Assembly: GCF_002024165.1 (NCBI RefSeq)
Contig: NZ_MWQN01000001.1
Coordinates: 4,257,501-4,321,500, forward strand
DNA: 64,000 bases
Origin: Embleya scabrispora
GTDB lineage: Bacteria > Actinomycetota > Actinomycetes > Streptomycetales > Streptomycetaceae
Direction: 5' to 3'
Shown: one piece after another, positions 43,405 through 53,005 of the stretch
Numbering within the stretch: the first letter of the stretch is position 1
Layout: each line of letters begins with the position of its first letter
Made by a program: the position numbers and the translations under genes
Notes under the pieces: generated by a model
The model's input: the letters and a program-made list of their open reading frames with translations, nothing else
Told to the model about the DNA's origin: nothing
Database searches by the model: none

Positions 43405-45462
43405 TTGGCACGCAAGATCGGTAGCCGATACGTCGCCCTGAAGGTGCTCGGGCGCGGCGCCAGCGGGACCGTCTGGCAGGGCGAGGGCCCCGAGGGACCC
43501 GTCGCGATCAAGCTGCTGCGCGAAGACCTCGCGTCCGACCAGGTGTTGGTCGCCCGCTTCGTACAGGAGCGCACCGCGCTGACCAGTCTCGACCACCCCA
43601 ACATCGTGGGCGTGCACGACCTGGTCGTCGACGGCACCGACCTCGCCCTGGTGATGGACCTGGTGATCGGCCCCGACCTGCGGGCCCGGCTGGAGCGCGA
43701 ACGGGTGCTCACCCCGCGCCTGGCCGCCGCGATCGTCGCCGACGTCGCCGACGGCCTGTCCGCCGCACACGCGGAAGGGGTGATCCACCGCGACGTCAAG
43801 CCCGAGAACATCCTGATCGACACCTCGGGCGGGGTCTCCCGGGCCCGACTCACCGACTTCGGCATCGCGCGCCTGGTCGACGCGCCGCGCCGCACCCGGG
43901 CCACCCGGATCATCGGCACGCCCGACTACCTGGCCCCCGAGATCATCGAGGGCCTGCAGCCGACGGCCGCGGTGGACGTGTACGCGCTGGCCACCGTCCT
44001 GTACGAACTGCTCACCGGCTGGACGCCGTTCGGCGGCGGACACCCCGGCGCGGTGCTGCGCCGCCACGTCACCGAACCGGTGCCCGGCATCCCCGGGCTG
44101 CCCGACCCGCTCGCCGCGGTGCTCGCGTCCTGCCTGTCCAAGGCGCCCGCCGCGCGGCTGACCGCCCGCGAGTTCGGCGAGCGGCTGCGCTCGGCGCTGC
44201 CCGCGCTGATCGGCCTGCCCGCGTTCGACGTCCCCGACCCCAACGGCACCGCGGGCCGCCAGGACACCCCCGTGCCGCGCCCGGCCGGCGTGGTCCCGCT
44301 GGTCTCCGGCATCTCCGAGGCCGCCGACGGCAGCCGGGACACGCATACCAACCTGACCCGCCCGGTGTTCGAGGAGGCGGTCCCGGTGCAGTCGCACCGG
44401 CGCGGCAAACCGGCGCGCGGCGGCCGGCGCCGGTGGGTCGCGGTGCTCGGCGGCGTGCTGGCCGTGGTCGTGATCGGCGCGGGCGCGATGTGGTTGGGCA
44501 AGGACGACGACGACCCGGCCCGCCCCGCCGGACAAAGCTCCGGGTCGCCCACCGACACCGCGCCCGGACCGGCCCGCGGCTCCGAAGGACCGTCGCCGCA
44601 GCGGGCCCCCGGCAGCTACGCGTGGGCCGCGTTCGCACCGCTGCCCGCCGCGCCCGTGCTGCTCCAGGGCGGCCCCGCCGCGGCCCGGGTCGACGCGGAC
44701 CGCAGCTACCTCGTGCAGCGCGACGGCGACGGCGGGCTCTGGTACGTCGTCGGCGACGGCGCGCGCTGGGGCGAATGGCGCAGGCTGCCCACCTTCCGCA
44801 CCACCGACGACCCCGCGGCGGTGGCCACCGGACCCGGTCGGATGGACGTGTTCGCCGTCGGCGCGAGCGACAAACTGCTGTATCGCGCCACGTTCGCCGA
44901 CGGCCGCTTCGGCGAGTGGACCAGGACCGACGCCAAGACCAAGCTCACGGGCGCGCCCGCGGCGGTGGCCACCGGCGACCGGATCGACATCGTGGCCCGC
45001 ACCGCGAGCGACGGCCTGGCCGCCGGGTCGCTCACCGGCGGCGGCTGGAGCGGCTTCACCACGGTGCCCAGCGCCGGCCGGATCGAGGCGGCGCCCGCGC
45101 TGACCGCGAGCGGCCCCGGCACGCTGGACGCCTTCGTGGTGCGCGCGGGCGACCACGCGGTGCTGCACATTCCCAGCGTCGACGGCACCTGGCGCGAGCC
45201 GGAGCGGGTCAACCTCGCCGCGTCGGCGCGCCCGGCCGCCGCCTGGAGCCAGGTCCGCGGCCTGGTCGTACTGGCCCGCGACGGCAACGGGCGACTGCTC
45301 GGCGCGGTGCCCGGCGAGGGCGGCTGGCGGCCGGTCGACCCGAACACCGCCAGCGCCGACGCCCCCGCCGCGGCGGCCGTCGGCGCCGACCGGGTCGACG
45401 TGTACGTCCGCGCCGACAACGGCCGCCTGCAGGCCGCCGCGTCGACCCCCGACGCGGGCTGA
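43405..45462 (+). CDS. pkaB: Transmembrane Ser/Thr kinase with extracellular propeller-like domain (PkaB-like)
   Basis: A 685-residue kinase. The kinase domain (about 1-265) has LGRGASGTVW, VAIKLL, HRDVKPENILI, TDFGIARL and YLAPEIIEG. One transmembrane helix (about 350-372, WVAVLGGVLAVVVIGAGAMW) separates it from an extracellular domain (about 415-685). That domain has repeating blades with a GGLWYVVG ... WGEWRRLP rhythm, the look of PLL-like lectin or DUF346 beta-propellers, a plausible wall-sugar sensor. The start codon is TTG at 43405, with GGAG at 43397-43400. It lies 149 nt after pkaA and 37 nt before prfB. Symbol rests on synteny. Confidence 0.9.
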   Translation: MARKIGSRYVALKVLGRGASGTVWQGEGPEGPVAIKLLREDLASDQVLVARFVQERTALTSLDHPNIVGVHDLVVDGTDLALVMDLVIGPDLRARLERERVLTPRLAAAIVADVADGLSAAHAEGVIHRDVKPENILIDTSGGVSRARLTDFGIARLVDAPRRTRATRIIGTPDYLAPEIIEGLQPTAAVDVYALATVLYELLTGWTPFGGGHPGAVLRRHVTEPVPGIPGLPDPLAAVLASCLSKAPAARLTAREFGERLRSALPALIGLPAFDVPDPNGTAGRQDTPVPRPAGVVPLVSGISEAADGSRDTHTNLTRPVFEEAVPVQSHRRGKPARGGRRRWVAVLGGVLAVVVIGAGAMWLGKDDDDPARPAGQSSGSPTDTAPGPARGSEGPSPQRAPGSYAWAAFAPLPAAPVLLQGGPAAARVDADRSYLVQRDGDGGLWYVVGDGARWGEWRRLPTFRTTDDPAAVATGPGRMDVFAVGASDKLLYRATFADGRFGEWTRTDAKTKLTGAPAAVATGDRIDIVARTASDGLAAGSLTGGGWSGFTTVPSAGRIEAAPALTASGPGTLDAFVVRAGDHAVLHIPSVDGTWREPERVNLAASARPAAAWSQVRGLVVLARDGNGRLLGAVPGEGGWRPVDPNTASADAPAAAAVGADRVDVYVRADNGRLQAAASTPDAG

Positions 45463-45487
45463 GTCCCGAGTCGGGCCGCCGTCCACT

Positions 45488-45493
45488 TAGGAT
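45488..45493 (+). promoter_or_regulatory. Candidate -10 box for leaderless prfB transcript
   Basis: TAGGAT ends 6 nt before the GTG start of prfB. That spacing would put the transcription start on or next to the GTG, the geometry of leaderless genes common in actinomycetes. No convincing -35 box was seen. Confidence 0.4.
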
Positions 45494-45499
45494 GGGTGC

Positions 45500-46612
<1,113 letters not shown>

Positions 46613-46653
46613 CCGCGGCCGGCCGCCGGAAATTCCGGTGAACAAGTCGATTT

Positions 46654-46698
46654 CACGGCCCGGGGCCCCCACGATTCGGCGGGGGTTCCGGGCCGTGT
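46654..46698 (+). terminator. Terminator after prfB
   Basis: Hairpin CACGGCCCGGGGCCCCC / GGGGGTTCCGGGCCGTG around an ACGATTCGGC loop, about 40 nt past the stop. Confidence 0.88.
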
Positions 46699-46767
46699 GG
46701 CGTTGCGCTTTCGTGCCGATTTTCGCGGCGAATCGGAATTAACCCCCGCAACCCTCTCCGAACGCCC

Positions 46768-46797
46768 TTGACGCGGCATCCGCCCGGTTACCAGTCT
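46768..46797 (+). promoter_or_regulatory. Candidate promoter for the LADTG repeat protein gene
   Basis: TTGACG (46768-46773) is a good -35 box; CAGTCT (46792-46797, 18-nt spacer) or TACCAG (46789-46794) could be the -10 box. The leader would then be about 150 nt. By-eye call only. Confidence 0.3.
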
Positions 46798-46949
46798 GAA
46801 CAGCGGCATTACCGCGACGCATCCGATCAAGGGGAGTCCGAGGCGCATCGACAGATGGCACGGACGCGCGTCGGGTGATGCCCAACGGCGTTTGGGACCC
46901 CACCCGCGCCGGCGCGGATACGGGGATCTCATCCAACTGGGGTTAATTG

Positions 46950-47981
46950 ATGTCAACCAAAATGCGCGTCCGGACGGCTCGGATAGCCGCCGCCGCGCTG
47001 TTCGCGGCGGGCGCGTCCTTCGCGGTCGCCGGTGTGGCGAGCGCGACGGACGGCGGTCCGGACGACGGGTGCGAGCAGACGCACACGTGCCCGGGCGGCC
47101 CCGGCGGCGCCTCGACGGGTACGTCGACCGGTACGTCCACGGGCACGTCGACGGGCACCTCCACCGGTACGTCGACCGGTACGTCCACGGGTACCTCGAC
47201 CGGTACCTCGGCGGGCACGTCCACCGGCACCTCGACGGGGACCTCCACCGGCACGTCGACGGGTACCTCGACCGGTACGTCGACGGGGACGTCCACGGGC
47301 ACCTCCGCGGGTACCTCGACCGGCACGTCCACGGGGACCTCGACGGGCACCTCCACCGGTACGTCGACCGGTACGTCCACGGGTACCTCGACCGGTACCT
47401 CGGCGGGCACGTCCACCGGCACCTCGACCGGTACGTCGACGGGGACCTCGACCGGCACTTCGGCCGGTACGTCGACGGGGACGTCCACCGGTACCTCGAC
47501 GGGCACCTCGTCGGGTACTTCGACGGGCACGTCGACGGGCACGTCGGCCGGGACCTCCACGGGCACCTCGACCGGTACGTCCGCGGGCACCTCGACGGGC
47601 ACGTCGTCGGGCACCTCGGCCGGGAGCACCAAGGGCAACTCGGGCGGCTCGGGCGACACCAGCAAGGGCAACTCGGGCGGCAGCACCGGTGGCAACACCT
47701 GTGACGCCACGCACGCCTCCGGCGGGCTGGACCTGAACTGCGGCGGCGACGGGAACACCCGGACGAGCAGCGGCAACGACCAGCAGAACGCCCCCGTCCG
47801 CGACTTCGGCGGCGGCGACACCGCACCGGCGCAGCAGGCCGCGAAGAAAGAACTGGCCGACACCGGTTCCGGCGCCAACATGGCGTTCCTGATCGTCGGC
47901 GGTGCCGCGATGGCGGCCGGTGGCTTCACCTTCACCGTGCTCCCCGCGCGGCTTCGGCGCCGCCAGGCCGAGGCGGCCTGA
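46950..47981 (+). CDS. Secreted Thr/Ser/Gly-repeat protein with LADTG sortase signal
   Basis: A 343-residue surface protein. The Sec signal peptide ends near AVAGVASA before TDGG. A short Cys-containing segment (CEQTHTCPGGPGG) follows, then about 43 tandem GTST/GTSA/GTSS tetrapeptides (nt 47115-47630), a Gly/Asn/Ser linker with one CDATHASGGLDLNC segment, and a sorting signal: LADTG, a hydrophobic helix (MAFLIVGGAAMAAGGFTFTV) and RLRRR. LAxTG is the motif used by streptomycete class E sortases. It is therefore probably wall-anchored and, being so Thr/Ser-rich, may be glycosylated. I used ATG 46950; a TTG lies one codon earlier. Specific function unknown. Confidence 0.88.
   Translation: MSTKMRVRTARIAAAALFAAGASFAVAGVASATDGGPDDGCEQTHTCPGGPGGASTGTSTGTSTGTSTGTSTGTSTGTSTGTSTGTSAGTSTGTSTGTSTGTSTGTSTGTSTGTSTGTSAGTSTGTSTGTSTGTSTGTSTGTSTGTSTGTSAGTSTGTSTGTSTGTSTGTSAGTSTGTSTGTSTGTSSGTSTGTSTGTSAGTSTGTSTGTSAGTSTGTSSGTSAGSTKGNSGGSGDTSKGNSGGSTGGNTCDATHASGGLDLNCGGDGNTRTSSGNDQQNAPVRDFGGGDTAPAQQAAKKELADTGSGANMAFLIVGGAAMAAGGFTFTVLPARLRRRQAEAA
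47115..47630 (+). repeat. 12-nt coding tandem repeat (GTST units)
   Basis: About 43 copies of a 12-nt unit of the form GGNACNTCNACN. A block of about 85 nt at 47159-47243 recurs almost unchanged 192 nt (16 units) downstream, at 47351-47435, evidence of recent block duplication within the array. Confidence 0.9.
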
Positions 47982-47992
47982 GTCGAAGACTT

Positions 47993-48020
47993 GTGCCCCG
48001 GCGCGGCGGTGCCGGGGCAC
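47993..48020 (+). terminator. Terminator after the repeat-protein gene
   Basis: Hairpin GTGCCCCGG / CCGGGGCAC closing a GC-rich loop, 12 nt past the stop. Confidence 0.8.
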
Positions 48021-48245
48021 TGAATCCGCCGTCCCGGTGTTCCGAGCCGGGCGCACCGCGGTCATCGCGAGTGCGTCTGTGAAACGGTCGGCCCGGAACC
48101 GGGGGCGGTGGGCGGTTCCCGCGGTACGCGGTCGGGCCCTGTGCCCGGCCCGAGAACGGGGCGCCCGCTCGGATCGGTCCGCGCCGGACAGCTGCCGGCA
48201 AGGGCGGGTCCGGGTTCCGGAAGCCGCGGAGCACCGCTGCACAGC
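48021..48245. other. Interval without recognised gene
   Basis: Part of a 355-bp gap between convergent genes (47982-48336). Apart from the hairpins at its ends I see no gene or motif here. Confidence 0.5.
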
Positions 48246-48276
48246 GCGAAGGCCCTGGGGGCACCCAGGGCCTTCG
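48246..48276 (-). terminator. Terminator after the zinc-ribbon gene
   Basis: Hairpin CGAAGGCCCTGGG / CCCAGGGCCTTCG with a GGCA loop, 60 nt past the end of the minus-strand gene. It is symmetrical and may act on both strands. Confidence 0.75.
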
Positions 48277-48336
48277 TCGTGTCCGGTCTCGGCCTGTGCC
48301 GGGCTCTCTCTCGGCGGCCGGCGCGCTTCGGGCGGC

Positions 48337-48519
48337 TCAGCCGCCCACGCGGGCCAGCAGCAGCGCACACGCCAGGACGAGCAGGGCGAGTGCCGCCAGC
48401 ATCGCGGGGTTGATCCCGCCGGAGCCCCGGAGGCGTTCGCGACTGGCCCGGCACGTCGGGCAACGACCCTCCGTGACCAGTCCGGCGCAGTTCGCACACA
48501 CCAGGCGGTCCAAGGTCAT
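48337..48519 (-). CDS. Small zinc-ribbon membrane protein
   Basis: A 60-residue protein. The N-terminus carries two CxxC pairs (LVCANCAG and GRCPTCRA), the pattern of a small zinc ribbon. A single transmembrane helix occupies the C-terminus (AMLAALALLVLACALLLARV). ATG at 48519 is preceded on the coding strand by GGAGGAG at good spacing, which supports translation despite the short length. A gene like this lies between prfB and ftsE in Streptomyces, so it is conserved, but its role is unknown. Confidence 0.8.
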   Translation of the reverse strand: MTLDRLVCANCAGLVTEGRCPTCRASRERLRGSGGINPAMLAALALLVLACALLLARVGG

Positions 48520-48755
48520 CTCGACTCCTCCGCCTCGATTGCTCCGTTATCACGCATCGATACGCATAACGCTCACGACGCGGCGGGAAGTTCCCGTCCG
48601 CCTCCACTGTGCCGCTTACACTCACGGAATGGCCATGCCCGACGACCACTCTGTTCGAGCCTGGGCGCCCGGCTCCCGACAGTGTGGTCCCTTGGCCTCC
48701 TCTGTGCCCCCAGCTGCATGCCCTGCCCCCTACACTGGCGCACCGTGATGCAACC

Positions 48756-49445
48756 GTGATCCGATTCGACAACGTCAGCAAGACCTACCCGAAGCAGCCG
48801 CGCCCCGCGTTGCACGACGTCTCCCTCGAAGTGGAGAAGGGTGAGTTCGTCTTCCTCGTCGGGTCCTCGGGCTCGGGTAAGTCCACCTTCCTGCGGCTGG
48901 TCCTCAAGGAGGAGCGGCCGTCCCTGGGCAACATCTTCGTGGCGGGCAAGGACCTCGGCCGACTGTCCAACTGGAAGGTGCCCGCGCTGCGCCGCCAGGT
49001 GGGCACGGTCTTCCAGGACTTCCGCCTGCTGCCGAACAAGACGGTGTACCAGAACGTCGCGTTCGCGCTCGAGGTGATCGGCAAGCCTCGGGGCACGATC
49101 CGCAAGGTGGTACCGGAGGTTTTGGACCTGGTGGGGCTGGGCGGCAAGGAAGAGCGCATGCCCGGCGAGCTGTCCGGTGGTGAGCAGCAACGGGTGGCGA
49201 TCGCCCGGGCCTTCGTGAACCGGCCGATGATCCTGATCGCCGACGAACCCACCGGCAACCTCGACCCGCAGAACAGCGTCGGCATCATGAAGCTGCTCGA
49301 CCGGATCAACCGGACGGGCACCACGATCCTGATGGCCACGCACGACCAGGCGATCGTGGACCAGATGCGCAAGCGCGTCATCGAGCTGGAGCAGGGCCGA
49401 CTCGTCCGCGACCAGTCTCGCGGCGTGTACGGCTACCAGCACTGA
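48756..49445 (+). CDS. ftsE: Cell division ATP-binding protein FtsE
   Basis: A 229-residue ABC ATPase that with FtsX forms a divisome complex controlling wall hydrolases. Walker [10 protein letters not shown], signature LSGGEQQR, Walker [13 protein letters not shown] and switch His in MATHDQ are intact. GTG at 48756 gives the conserved start [14 protein letters not shown]. FtsX follows after 56 nt. The identification is secure. Confidence 0.97.
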   Translation: MIRFDNVSKTYPKQPRPALHDVSLEVEKGEFVFLVGSSGSGKSTFLRLVLKEERPSLGNIFVAGKDLGRLSNWKVPALRRQVGTVFQDFRLLPNKTVYQNVAFALEVIGKPRGTIRKVVPEVLDLVGLGGKEERMPGELSGGEQQRVAIARAFVNRPMILIADEPTGNLDPQNSVGIMKLLDRINRTGTTILMATHDQAIVDQMRKRVIELEQGRLVRDQSRGVYGYQH

Positions 49446-49501
49446 TCCACCGGACCACCCCGGCGCGGCAGTCCGGCCGCGCCCCTAGCGACTAGGACAT
49501 C

Positions 49502-50407
49502 ATGCGCGCCCAGTTCGTCCTCTCGGAGATCGGAGTCGGTCTCCGCCGGAACCTGACCATGACGATCGCGGTGATCGTCAGTGTCGCGCTGTCCCTCACG
49601 CTGGCCGGAGCGGGTCTGCTGCTGCGGGTTCAGGTGAACGAGATGAAGGACTTCTGGTACGACCGGGTCGAGGTCTCGATCTTCCTGTGCGGCAAGAGCG
49701 ACCACGGGCCCGGTTGTGAGGGCGGCGAGGTCTCGAACGAGCAGCGTGAGGGGTTCCGCGCGGAACTCAGCCGGATGCCCCTCGTGGAGAAGACCTACTA
49801 CGAGACCAAGCAGGAGGCGTTCCAGCACTTCAAGGAGCAGAACAAGGAATCGCCGATCTCCGGCAGCGTGACCGCCGATCAGCTGCCGGAATCCTTCCGG
49901 GTCAAATTGAAGGACCCGACCAAGTACCAGGTGGTGGCCAGCGCGTTCCAGGGGCGCCCGGGTGTGCAGTCCGTCCAGGACCAGCGCAAGATCCTGGAGC
50001 CGTTCTTCAAACTGCTGAAGAACGCGCAGTGGGCGGCGCTCGGGGTGATGGTCTTCATGCTCCTGGTGGCGATCCTGCTGATCGTCAATACCGCCCGGGT
50101 GTCCGCGTTCAGCCGCCGGCGGGAAACCGGGATCATGCGCCTGGTCGGCGCGTCGAACCTGTACATCCAATTGCCGTTCATCATGGAATCGGCGATCGCC
50201 GGGCTGCTGGGCGGTCTGATGGCGACCGGGTTGTTGAGCGCCGGGTTCTACTTCGGGGTGAAACAGGGGCTCGGTCAGCAGTTCAGCGCGTTCGATCTGA
50301 TCGGCTGGGGCCCGGTGTTGATGACCCTGCCGTGGCTGATCGTGTTCGGCGCGGTGATGTCGGCGATCGCGTCGTTCTTCACCCTGCTGAAGTACCTCAA
50401 GGTCTGA
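49502..50407 (+). CDS. ftsX: Cell division protein FtsX
   Basis: A 301-residue membrane protein with the FtsX layout: one N-terminal helix (MTIAVIVSVALSLTLAGAGL), a large extracytoplasmic loop (about 45-175) and three C-terminal helices, ending FFTLLKYLKV. The loop is the part that recruits and activates peptidoglycan hydrolases in other bacteria. It contains a Cys pair (FLCGKSDHGPGC). ATG at 49502. The next gene on this strand encodes an M23 hydrolase, a likely partner. Confidence 0.96.
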   Translation: MRAQFVLSEIGVGLRRNLTMTIAVIVSVALSLTLAGAGLLLRVQVNEMKDFWYDRVEVSIFLCGKSDHGPGCEGGEVSNEQREGFRAELSRMPLVEKTYYETKQEAFQHFKEQNKESPISGSVTADQLPESFRVKLKDPTKYQVVASAFQGRPGVQSVQDQRKILEPFFKLLKNAQWAALGVMVFMLLVAILLIVNTARVSAFSRRRETGIMRLVGASNLYIQLPFIMESAIAGLLGGLMATGLLSAGFYFGVKQGLGQQFSAFDLIGWGPVLMTLPWLIVFGAVMSAIASFFTLLKYLKV

Positions 50408-50440
50408 GCACCGGCCGGACACCGGCTACCCGGAGCGGCC

Positions 50441-50478
50441 CGAGAGCCCCGCGGCGCCACGGCGCGGCGGGGCTCTCG
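50441..50478 (+). terminator. Terminator after ftsX
   Basis: Long hairpin CGAGAGCCCCGC / GCGGGGCTCTCG with a GC-rich interior, 34 nt past the stop. The next gene (50579) therefore probably has its own promoter. Confidence 0.85.
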
Positions 50479-50578
50479 AACGTCTGTATGCGGCCGGATG
50501 GGTTTCGTGTGGGTTCGTATTACTTCCATACCGGTGTGTTCAGTGGCAATTCATGTGCGTTCCGCGTTTCTTGTGATC

Positions 50579-51835
50579 ATGCGCAGAACTCGGACCAGGC
50601 GACTCGGATTGTCGGTGCTCGTGGTGATCACGGCCGCCGCGGTGGGTTTCGTGCCCGCGTACGCCGACGGCGACGGCGACGGGGACGTGCGGGCCCGGAA
50701 GCAGCGCGCCGACGCGGCGGCCCGGGACATGCGGGCCGACCTGGACGCGTCGCTGGCCCGGTTGTCCGCGGCGGAGAAGGCGTACGCCGAGGCCGAGGCG
50801 GCCGCGCCGGGGGCCCGGGCCGCGGCCGACGCCGCCCGGGCGAAGGTGGCCGAGGCGCGGGCCCGTACCGCCGAGCTGAGCCACGGCGTGGAGCTGGCGG
50901 ACGCCGCGGTGACGACCGCGGAGGCCGAGTTGCGCGACGTGGCCGCCTCGACCCAGGCGGTGCGCGACGACGTGGCGCAGTTGGTGGGTCGGGCGTACCG
51001 CAGCGGGCAGATGGCGCAGTTGTCGATGATCCTGCGCGCGCAGACCCCCGCGGAGCTGCTGAGCAGCCTGGAGAGCTATCGGCGCATGGTGCAGACGGAC
51101 CACGAGACGATCGCGCGCCTGGAGCGCACCCGGGACGCGGTGGAGGCCCGCCGGGCCGAGCTGGAGCGGCGCCGCGAGGAGGCCCGGCGCAGGCACGCCG
51201 AGGCCGGGCGGAACCTGGCCGAGGTGGTCGCGCTGGAGAAGACCGCGACCGAGGCGGCGGCGAGGGTGACCGCGCTCGGCGCGCAGCGCGAGGCCGCGCT
51301 GGTCACCGCGCGCGAGGAGAAGGCGGCCGACCAGCAGCGCTACGAGGCGATCCGCACCGAGCAGAAGCGGCTGACCGAGCTGGTCAACCGCAGCAACGCG
51401 CCCGCCCGCGGGGTCGGGTCGCAGCCGTCCTCGGCCAAGGGCGGCGCGCTGTCCTACCCGGTCCGCGGCTCGATCAGCTCGGGCTTCGGGATGCGCTACC
51501 ACCCGATCCTGGAGTACACGAAGCTGCACACCGGCACCGATTTCGCGGTCCCCGAGGGCACCGCGGTGGCCGCCGCCCGCGAGGGCACGGTGGTGCAGAC
51601 CGGCTACAACGCGGCGTACGGCTACCGCGTGGTGCTCTCCCACGGGCGGGTCGGCGGCGTCGCGCTGACCACGACGTACAACCACCTGTCCCGGATCACC
51701 GTGCGCGAGGGGCAGCGGGTGGCCCGGGGCGGCCAGGTCGGCCGCTCCGGCAACACCGGCTGGTCCACCGGCGCGCACCTGCACTTCGAGGTGCTGGTGG
51801 ACGGCGACTTCGTCGACCCGGTCCTGTGGATGTAG
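50579..51835 (+). CDS. Secreted coiled-coil M23 peptidoglycan hydrolase, FtsEX-linked
   Basis: A 418-residue exported protein. Signal peptide [18 protein letters not shown], cut after PAYA. A long helical coiled-coil region (about 40-270) rich in Ala, Glu and Arg follows, then a LytM/M23 metallopeptidase domain (about 290-418) with zinc ligands in [12 protein letters not shown] (HxxxD) and HLHFEV (HxH). This is the domain layout of E. coli EnvC, whose LytM domain is degenerate; here the metal ligands are intact, so it should be an active endopeptidase. Location right after ftsX suggests FtsEX control. ATG 50579 was chosen for the signal peptide; no strong ribosome site is seen. Confidence 0.92.
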   Translation: MRRTRTRRLGLSVLVVITAAAVGFVPAYADGDGDGDVRARKQRADAAARDMRADLDASLARLSAAEKAYAEAEAAAPGARAAADAARAKVAEARARTAELSHGVELADAAVTTAEAELRDVAASTQAVRDDVAQLVGRAYRSGQMAQLSMILRAQTPAELLSSLESYRRMVQTDHETIARLERTRDAVEARRAELERRREEARRRHAEAGRNLAEVVALEKTATEAAARVTALGAQREAALVTAREEKAADQQRYEAIRTEQKRLTELVNRSNAPARGVGSQPSSAKGGALSYPVRGSISSGFGMRYHPILEYTKLHTGTDFAVPEGTAVAAAREGTVVQTGYNAAYGYRVVLSHGRVGGVALTTTYNHLSRITVREGQRVARGGQVGRSGNTGWSTGAHLHFEVLVDGDFVDPVLWM

Positions 51836-51884
51836 CCCCCGTCGGGGTAATGGGCTTGCGGCCATGCGCGAGAATACAGAGATC

Positions 51885-52364
51885 ATGGCGAAAGAGATCG
51901 GGCGCAAACTCATCGCCCAGAACAAGAAGGCGCGGCACGACTACCTGATCGAGGACACCCTCGAGGTCGGGCTCGTGCTGACCGGCACCGAGGTCAAGTC
52001 GCTGCGGGCCGGCAAGGCGTCCCTGGTGGACGGCTTCGCGAGCATCGACGGCGGCGAGGTGTGGCTGCACAACGTGCACATCTCGGAATACTCCCAGGGC
52101 ACGTGGACCAATCACACGGCGCGGCGCAAGCGGAAGTTGCTGCTGCACCGGCACGAGATCGACAAGCTGGTCCAGTCGACCCAGGAGACGGGCCACACGC
52201 TGGTGCCGCTGAGCCTGTACTTCAAGGACGGCCGGGCGAAGCTCGAACTGGCGCTGGCCAAGGGCAAGAAGAACTACGACAAACGACAGACCCTGCGCGA
52301 ACAGCAGGACAGGCGGGAGACGGAGCGCGTGATGTCGAAGTACGTGCGCGGCCGTAGCCACTGA
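51885..52364 (+). CDS. smpB: SsrA-binding protein SmpB
   Basis: A 159-residue tmRNA partner that carries tmRNA into stalled ribosomes. Family marks: [51 protein letters not shown] and the basic C-terminal tail ([19 protein letters not shown]) that mimics the codon-anticodon helix. ATG at 51885 gives the standard [10 protein letters not shown] start; ATG at 51864 would add 7 residues. The tmRNA gene follows within 150 nt. Confidence 0.96.
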   Translation: MAKEIGRKLIAQNKKARHDYLIEDTLEVGLVLTGTEVKSLRAGKASLVDGFASIDGGEVWLHNVHISEYSQGTWTNHTARRKRKLLLHRHEIDKLVQSTQETGHTLVPLSLYFKDGRAKLELALAKGKKNYDKRQTLREQQDRRETERVMSKYVRGRSH

Positions 52365-52398
52365 ACCGGCGGCGAGGGTGACCGGCGGGGAATGAAGT

Positions 52399-52426
52399 GG
52401 ACCGGTCCGACGTTGGACCGTACGAT
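52399..52426 (+). promoter_or_regulatory. Candidate ssrA promoter
   Basis: TACGAT (52421-52426) resembles a -10 box with TGGACC (52399-52404) at a 16-nt spacing as a weak -35 box. Tentative. The transcript would carry an about 75-nt leader removed by 5' processing. Confidence 0.35.
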
Positions 52427-52507
52427 GTGCCTGGTTCGGCTCGAGCAAGCGTGGCGAGTCGGGCCGTCGAGCAGGACACCCTCGGGTGGTTGCTTGAAAA
52501 TTCAATA

Positions 52508-52876
52508 GGGGGTGATCGGTTTCGACTGCGGCTGTCGAAGCAGAGGAAGCGAGCCGAGGAAGCGACAATGATCTCGTTAACCATATGTCGCAAACAAATA
52601 ATCGCCGATACCAAGCGCGATTCCTTCGCCCTCGCTGCCTAAGCGAGTATCCGAAGGTGTCAGACCGGGTGCGTCCCCGCCCCGGACCCTGGCATAATCT
52701 AGGGGACTTCACCGCCCGACCCGGTTACGGGGTCGTTCGGGACAAAAAACAGTAACTGGGCCCGTCGGTGTCTTGTCCACGTGAACACCGGGGCCGAGAA
52801 AATCGTTGTGGACTGCGCTCGGAGAAGCTCTGGTTCCGCACCGTAGGACGCGGGTTCAATTCCCGCCACCTCCACC
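52508..52876 (+). ncRNA. ssrA: Transfer-messenger RNA
   Basis: A 369-nt tmRNA. The tRNA-like ends pair: 5' GGGGGTG (52508-52514) with 3' CACCTCC (52867-52873), followed by the discriminator A and CC. The T-arm is GGGTTCAATTCCCGC. The 5' conserved GATCGGTTTCGAC is present. The mRNA part runs 52604-52642, and the pseudoknot region follows. It rescues stalled ribosomes with SmpB and tags the products for proteolysis. The 3' CCA is not fully encoded. Terminator follows. Confidence 0.95.
52604..52642 (+). other. tmRNA tag reading frame (ADTKRDSFALAA)
   Basis: GCC resume codon, 12 codons ADTKRDSFALAA and a TAA stop. The ALAA end is the usual protease recognition signal. The common Streptomyces tag as I recall it is longer (ANTKRDSSQQAFALAA), so this one looks four residues shorter. 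Confidence 0.85.
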
Positions 52877-52896
52877 CCTGTTGAAAAGCAGTGAAA

Positions 52897-52930
52897 GCAG
52901 AGCCCGGTGTGTCCGCACACCGGGCTCTGC
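52897..52930 (+). terminator. Terminator after tmRNA
   Basis: Hairpin GCAGAGCCCGGTGTG / CACACCGGGCTCTGC with a TCCG loop, 20 nt after the mature end. Confidence 0.92.
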
Positions 52931-52972
52931 TTCGTTCTGCCGCGCTGGGCGTTTGAGGCGGTCCCGGCATAC

Positions 52973-53005
52973 GAAAGCGGCGGTCCCCTGGGGGCCGCCG
53001 CTTTC
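52973..53005 (+). terminator. Second hairpin after tmRNA
   Basis: GAAAGCGGCGG / CCGCCGCTTTC with a short CCCC-GGGG interior, ending in TTTC. It may back up the first terminator or act on the minus strand. Confidence 0.75.

Noticed and set aside
46947-46949. TTG as start of the LADTG protein
   Set aside because: The adjacent ATG at 46950 is a better start and gives a normal signal peptide.
46943-47935. Minus-strand frame of EVPVDVP repeats antisense to the GTST protein
   Set aside because: It is the mirror of the 12-nt repeat; it lacks a signal peptide, whereas the plus strand has a signal peptide and a sortase motif.
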